From: Planctomycetota bacterium
GTDB lineage: Bacteria > Planctomycetota > Phycisphaerae > WQYP01 > JAJZKY01
Direction of reading: 5' to 3'
NCBI GenBank assembly: GCA_021803885.1
Contig: JAJZKY010000224.1
Coordinates: 1 to 7,174 of the forward strand
Length of the DNA: 7,174 nucleotides
Below the pieces are notes generated by a model. It did not search any database. It saw nothing but the letters and a program-made list of their open reading frames with translations, and was not told the DNA's origin. Positions 5,656 through 7,174 of the stretch are shown piece by piece (the first letter of the stretch is position 1; each line of letters opens with the position of its first letter). The position numbers and the translations under genes were made by a program.

Positions 5656-7174
5656 TTATGTTTCATCATCGGAGTAATAGCCCTTGTTGGACCCATAACC
5701 GTAGCTGTACCCATAGCCATACCCATAACCTTCACCGGCAGCGATGTCGTTGGCCACAATGCCTGAGAGATTGGCATTGCCGGTTCGGAGCAATGTACAA
5801 GTCCGTTGCAGGGCAACGCGGGATGTAACGCCAATCCGCGAAACCAGGATCACCATGTCTGCCCATTGCGCAAGGAGTACGGCATCCGTAACCAGCAGGG
5901 ATGGAGCGCTGTCGATAACGACGTGGTCGTACTCCGCCTTGCACTCTTCCAGGAGGTTGTGCATCTGAGGGGATCCAAGCAACTCTGCAGAGTTCGGCGG
6001 CCGCAATCCAGACTGCAGGACAAAGAGATTGGGGACCTCTGGAAGTTCGACGACAGCATCGCGCCAGTTACCGGCTCCGGTGATACTGCCGCTCAAACCA
6101 AAGTTTGTAGGAACTTTCAATTGCGCTCCTAGAGCGCCTCGCCGCAAGTCCGCATCGATAAGTAATACGCGGTGCCCGCGCTGGTTAAGTGCAATCGAAA
6201 GATTCACGCTGGTGGTTGTTTTTCCTTCTCCAGGCGCCGCGCTCGTAATCAAGATCGTTTTCGGTGGCGCCCCGGCAGAGGCTAGAAGTATCGCCGTGCG
6301 AAGTGCTCGATATGCTTCAGCAGCGTGCGATTGTGGCCTCTGCAAGGTGATGAGAAATACGTCTCCAGATTCCTTCCCCTCCGCCTCTGGGACCTTGGAC
6401 TTCGGCTTCATACGGCCGAACTTGACATGCGGGATGACTCCAAACAGGGGGACCAATGTCAGGGCTTCGATTTCCTCCGTGCTATGGATCACCGTGTCCA
6501 GGCTTTCTGCGGCAAAGGCGAAAGCAACTCCCAGCCCCATTCCAAAAACAATGCTCAGAGCAAGCACGAGGGGGACATTGGGTTCAACCGGCTTGGTTGG
6601 AAGCAGAGCCAGGTCGATTGGATCGACGGTCATCGCCTTAAGACTAGCAATCACGCCGGCCTCTTTCAGCTTCTTTTGCAGGTCGTCGTAGAGATCGTTA
6701 TTGGATTCGACTTCACGCTTTAGAACCCCATACTTGTCAAGTCCCGAGCTCATTTCAGTCGCTAGCTGTCTCTGCTGGTCAAAGGCTGCCCGCATTTGCT
6801 TCTCAGTGCCGGATGAAATCTGGTAGGCCGTACGAAAGCGCTCCTGGATATCCGCAATCTCCTTTTGCAACGCCTTATCCACTTGATCCAACTGGGCGCT
6901 GAGTTGAATCACTTTCGGGTAGCGCGGCCCATATTCCGATTTCGCCTGGGCAAGCTGGCTTTTCAAATCCGCTTGCTCCCCGCGCAGGACCGGAAGCACA
7001 CTGTCGGGCACAATTGTGCCGATCAACTCCGGATCGGCCGACTGTGCGACGCGATACTGCGCTTCTTTCATAATTCGGTCGGCTTCCGCATCCGTCAGTT
7101 CCTGACTAAGGTCACCTAGTTTCGAGAGCACAAGGTTGTCGTTCTCATCGGTACCAAAGATTCCAGTCTGTTTT
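5656..7174 (-). CDS. Wzc-type polysaccharide chain-length regulator / BY-kinase (tyrosine autokinase), 5' end outside the window
   Basis: The frame is open to the upstream window edge, giving 505 visible residues. No genuine start is visible; the GTG at 7131 is an internal valine. Counting from that valine: a coiled coil at about 40-160, including YGVLKREVESNNDLYDDL, resembles the GNVR region of periplasmic chain-length determinants. A PxxP-flanked membrane helix (about 184-208) follows. The cytoplasmic BY-kinase domain comes next, with Walker A SAAPGEGKTT (297-306, K304), Walker A' LLIDADLRRG (323-332) and Walker B HVVIDSAPS (403-411). The protein ends in a tail with eight tyrosines, most in Gly-Tyr steps, then SDDET. 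Such proteins regulate polymer length and export with Wza and Wzx/Wzy machinery through cycles of tail autophosphorylation and dephosphorylation. The first membrane helix and Wzz region lie outside the window. The downstream hairpin at 5632-5652 may limit readthrough into the sugar-nucleotide genes. Confidence 0.93.
   Translation of the reverse strand, partial: KQTGIFGTDENDNLVLSKLGDLSQELTDAEADRIMKEAQYRVAQSADPELIGTIVPDSVLPVLRGEQADLKSQLAQAKSEYGPRYPKVIQLSAQLDQVDKALQKEIADIQERFRTAYQISSGTEKQMRAAFDQQRQLATEMSSGLDKYGVLKREVESNNDLYDDLQKKLKEAGVIASLKAMTVDPIDLALLPTKPVEPNVPLVLALSIVFGMGLGVAFAFAAESLDTVIHSTEEIEALTLVPLFGVIPHVKFGRMKPKSKVPEAEGKESGDVFLITLQRPQSHAAEAYRALRTAILLASAGAPPKTILITSAAPGEGKTTTSVNLSIALNQRGHRVLLIDADLRRGALGAQLKVPTNFGLSGSITGAGNWRDAVVELPEVPNLFVLQSGLRPPNSAELLGSPQMHNLLEECKAEYDHVVIDSAPSLLVTDAVLLAQWADMVILVSRIGVTSRVALQRTCTLLRTGNANLSGIVANDIAAGEGYGYGYGYSYGYGSNKGYYSDDET

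Noticed and set aside
5690..5736. Short repeated 6-bp units as a CRISPR or minisatellite
   Set aside because: They are in-frame codons for Gly-Tyr steps in the kinase tail with no spacers.
7129..7131. GTG as the start of the BY-kinase
   Set aside because: The frame continues upstream to the window edge with coiled-coil-type sequence, and the N-terminal membrane helix and Wzz region must lie outside. The gene is partial, not short.
1..7174. Defence system, prophage, transposon, tRNA or rRNA
   Set aside because: No transposase, integrase, terminal repeats with target duplications, CRISPR-like spaced repeats or recognisable RNA gene were seen; RNA genes were judged by eye only.

Overview
This window reads as part of a bacterial surface or exopolysaccharide (EPS, capsule or O-antigen-like) locus. 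Every gene I can support lies on the minus strand, so transcription runs from high to low coordinates. Base composition is moderately GC-rich. The gene families and the glycine-tyrosine tail of the kinase would fit an environmental Gram-negative such as an Acidobacteriota member. That placement is an impression from style, not a marker-gene result.

Layout in transcription order: (1) 7174-5656, the C-terminal part of a Wzc-type chain-length regulator fused to a BY-kinase, with its 5' end outside the window. (2) 5655-5113, a 543-base gap holding a strong hairpin just after the kinase stop, an unassigned coding-like open frame, and the leader of the next gene. (3) 5112-1550, four tightly overlapping genes: a compact UDP-sugar-dehydrogenase-like protein, a Gfo/Idh/MocA oxidoreductase, a left-handed beta-helix N-acyltransferase with a Cys-rich tail, and a DegT-type PLP aminotransferase. 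(4) 1452-484, a GT11-like (fucosyltransferase-type) glycosyltransferase. (5) 479-1, the N-terminal part of a Wzx-type flippase, cut by the window edge.

The oxidoreductase, acyltransferase and aminotransferase resemble the WbpB/WbpD/WbpE set, which oxidises, transaminates and N-acetylates C3 of a UDP-sugar acid. The likely product is an N-acylated amino sugar nucleotide. The glycosyltransferase could add a sugar to the repeat unit, the flippase would export the lipid-linked unit, and the BY-kinase would regulate polymer length. Donor and product identities are inference.

The most actionable observation concerns data quality. Bases 1-32 are an exact reverse complement of 720-751, inside the glycosyltransferase gene. 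The repeat starts exactly at the window edge and spans two unrelated genes, so the last residues of the flippase fragment are probably a fold-back chimera or assembly junction. The most interesting biology is the compact dehydrogenase homologue, which keeps a GGHC motif but lacks the UDP-binding C-terminal domain. I found no clearly new system, CRISPR array, RNA gene or mobile element.
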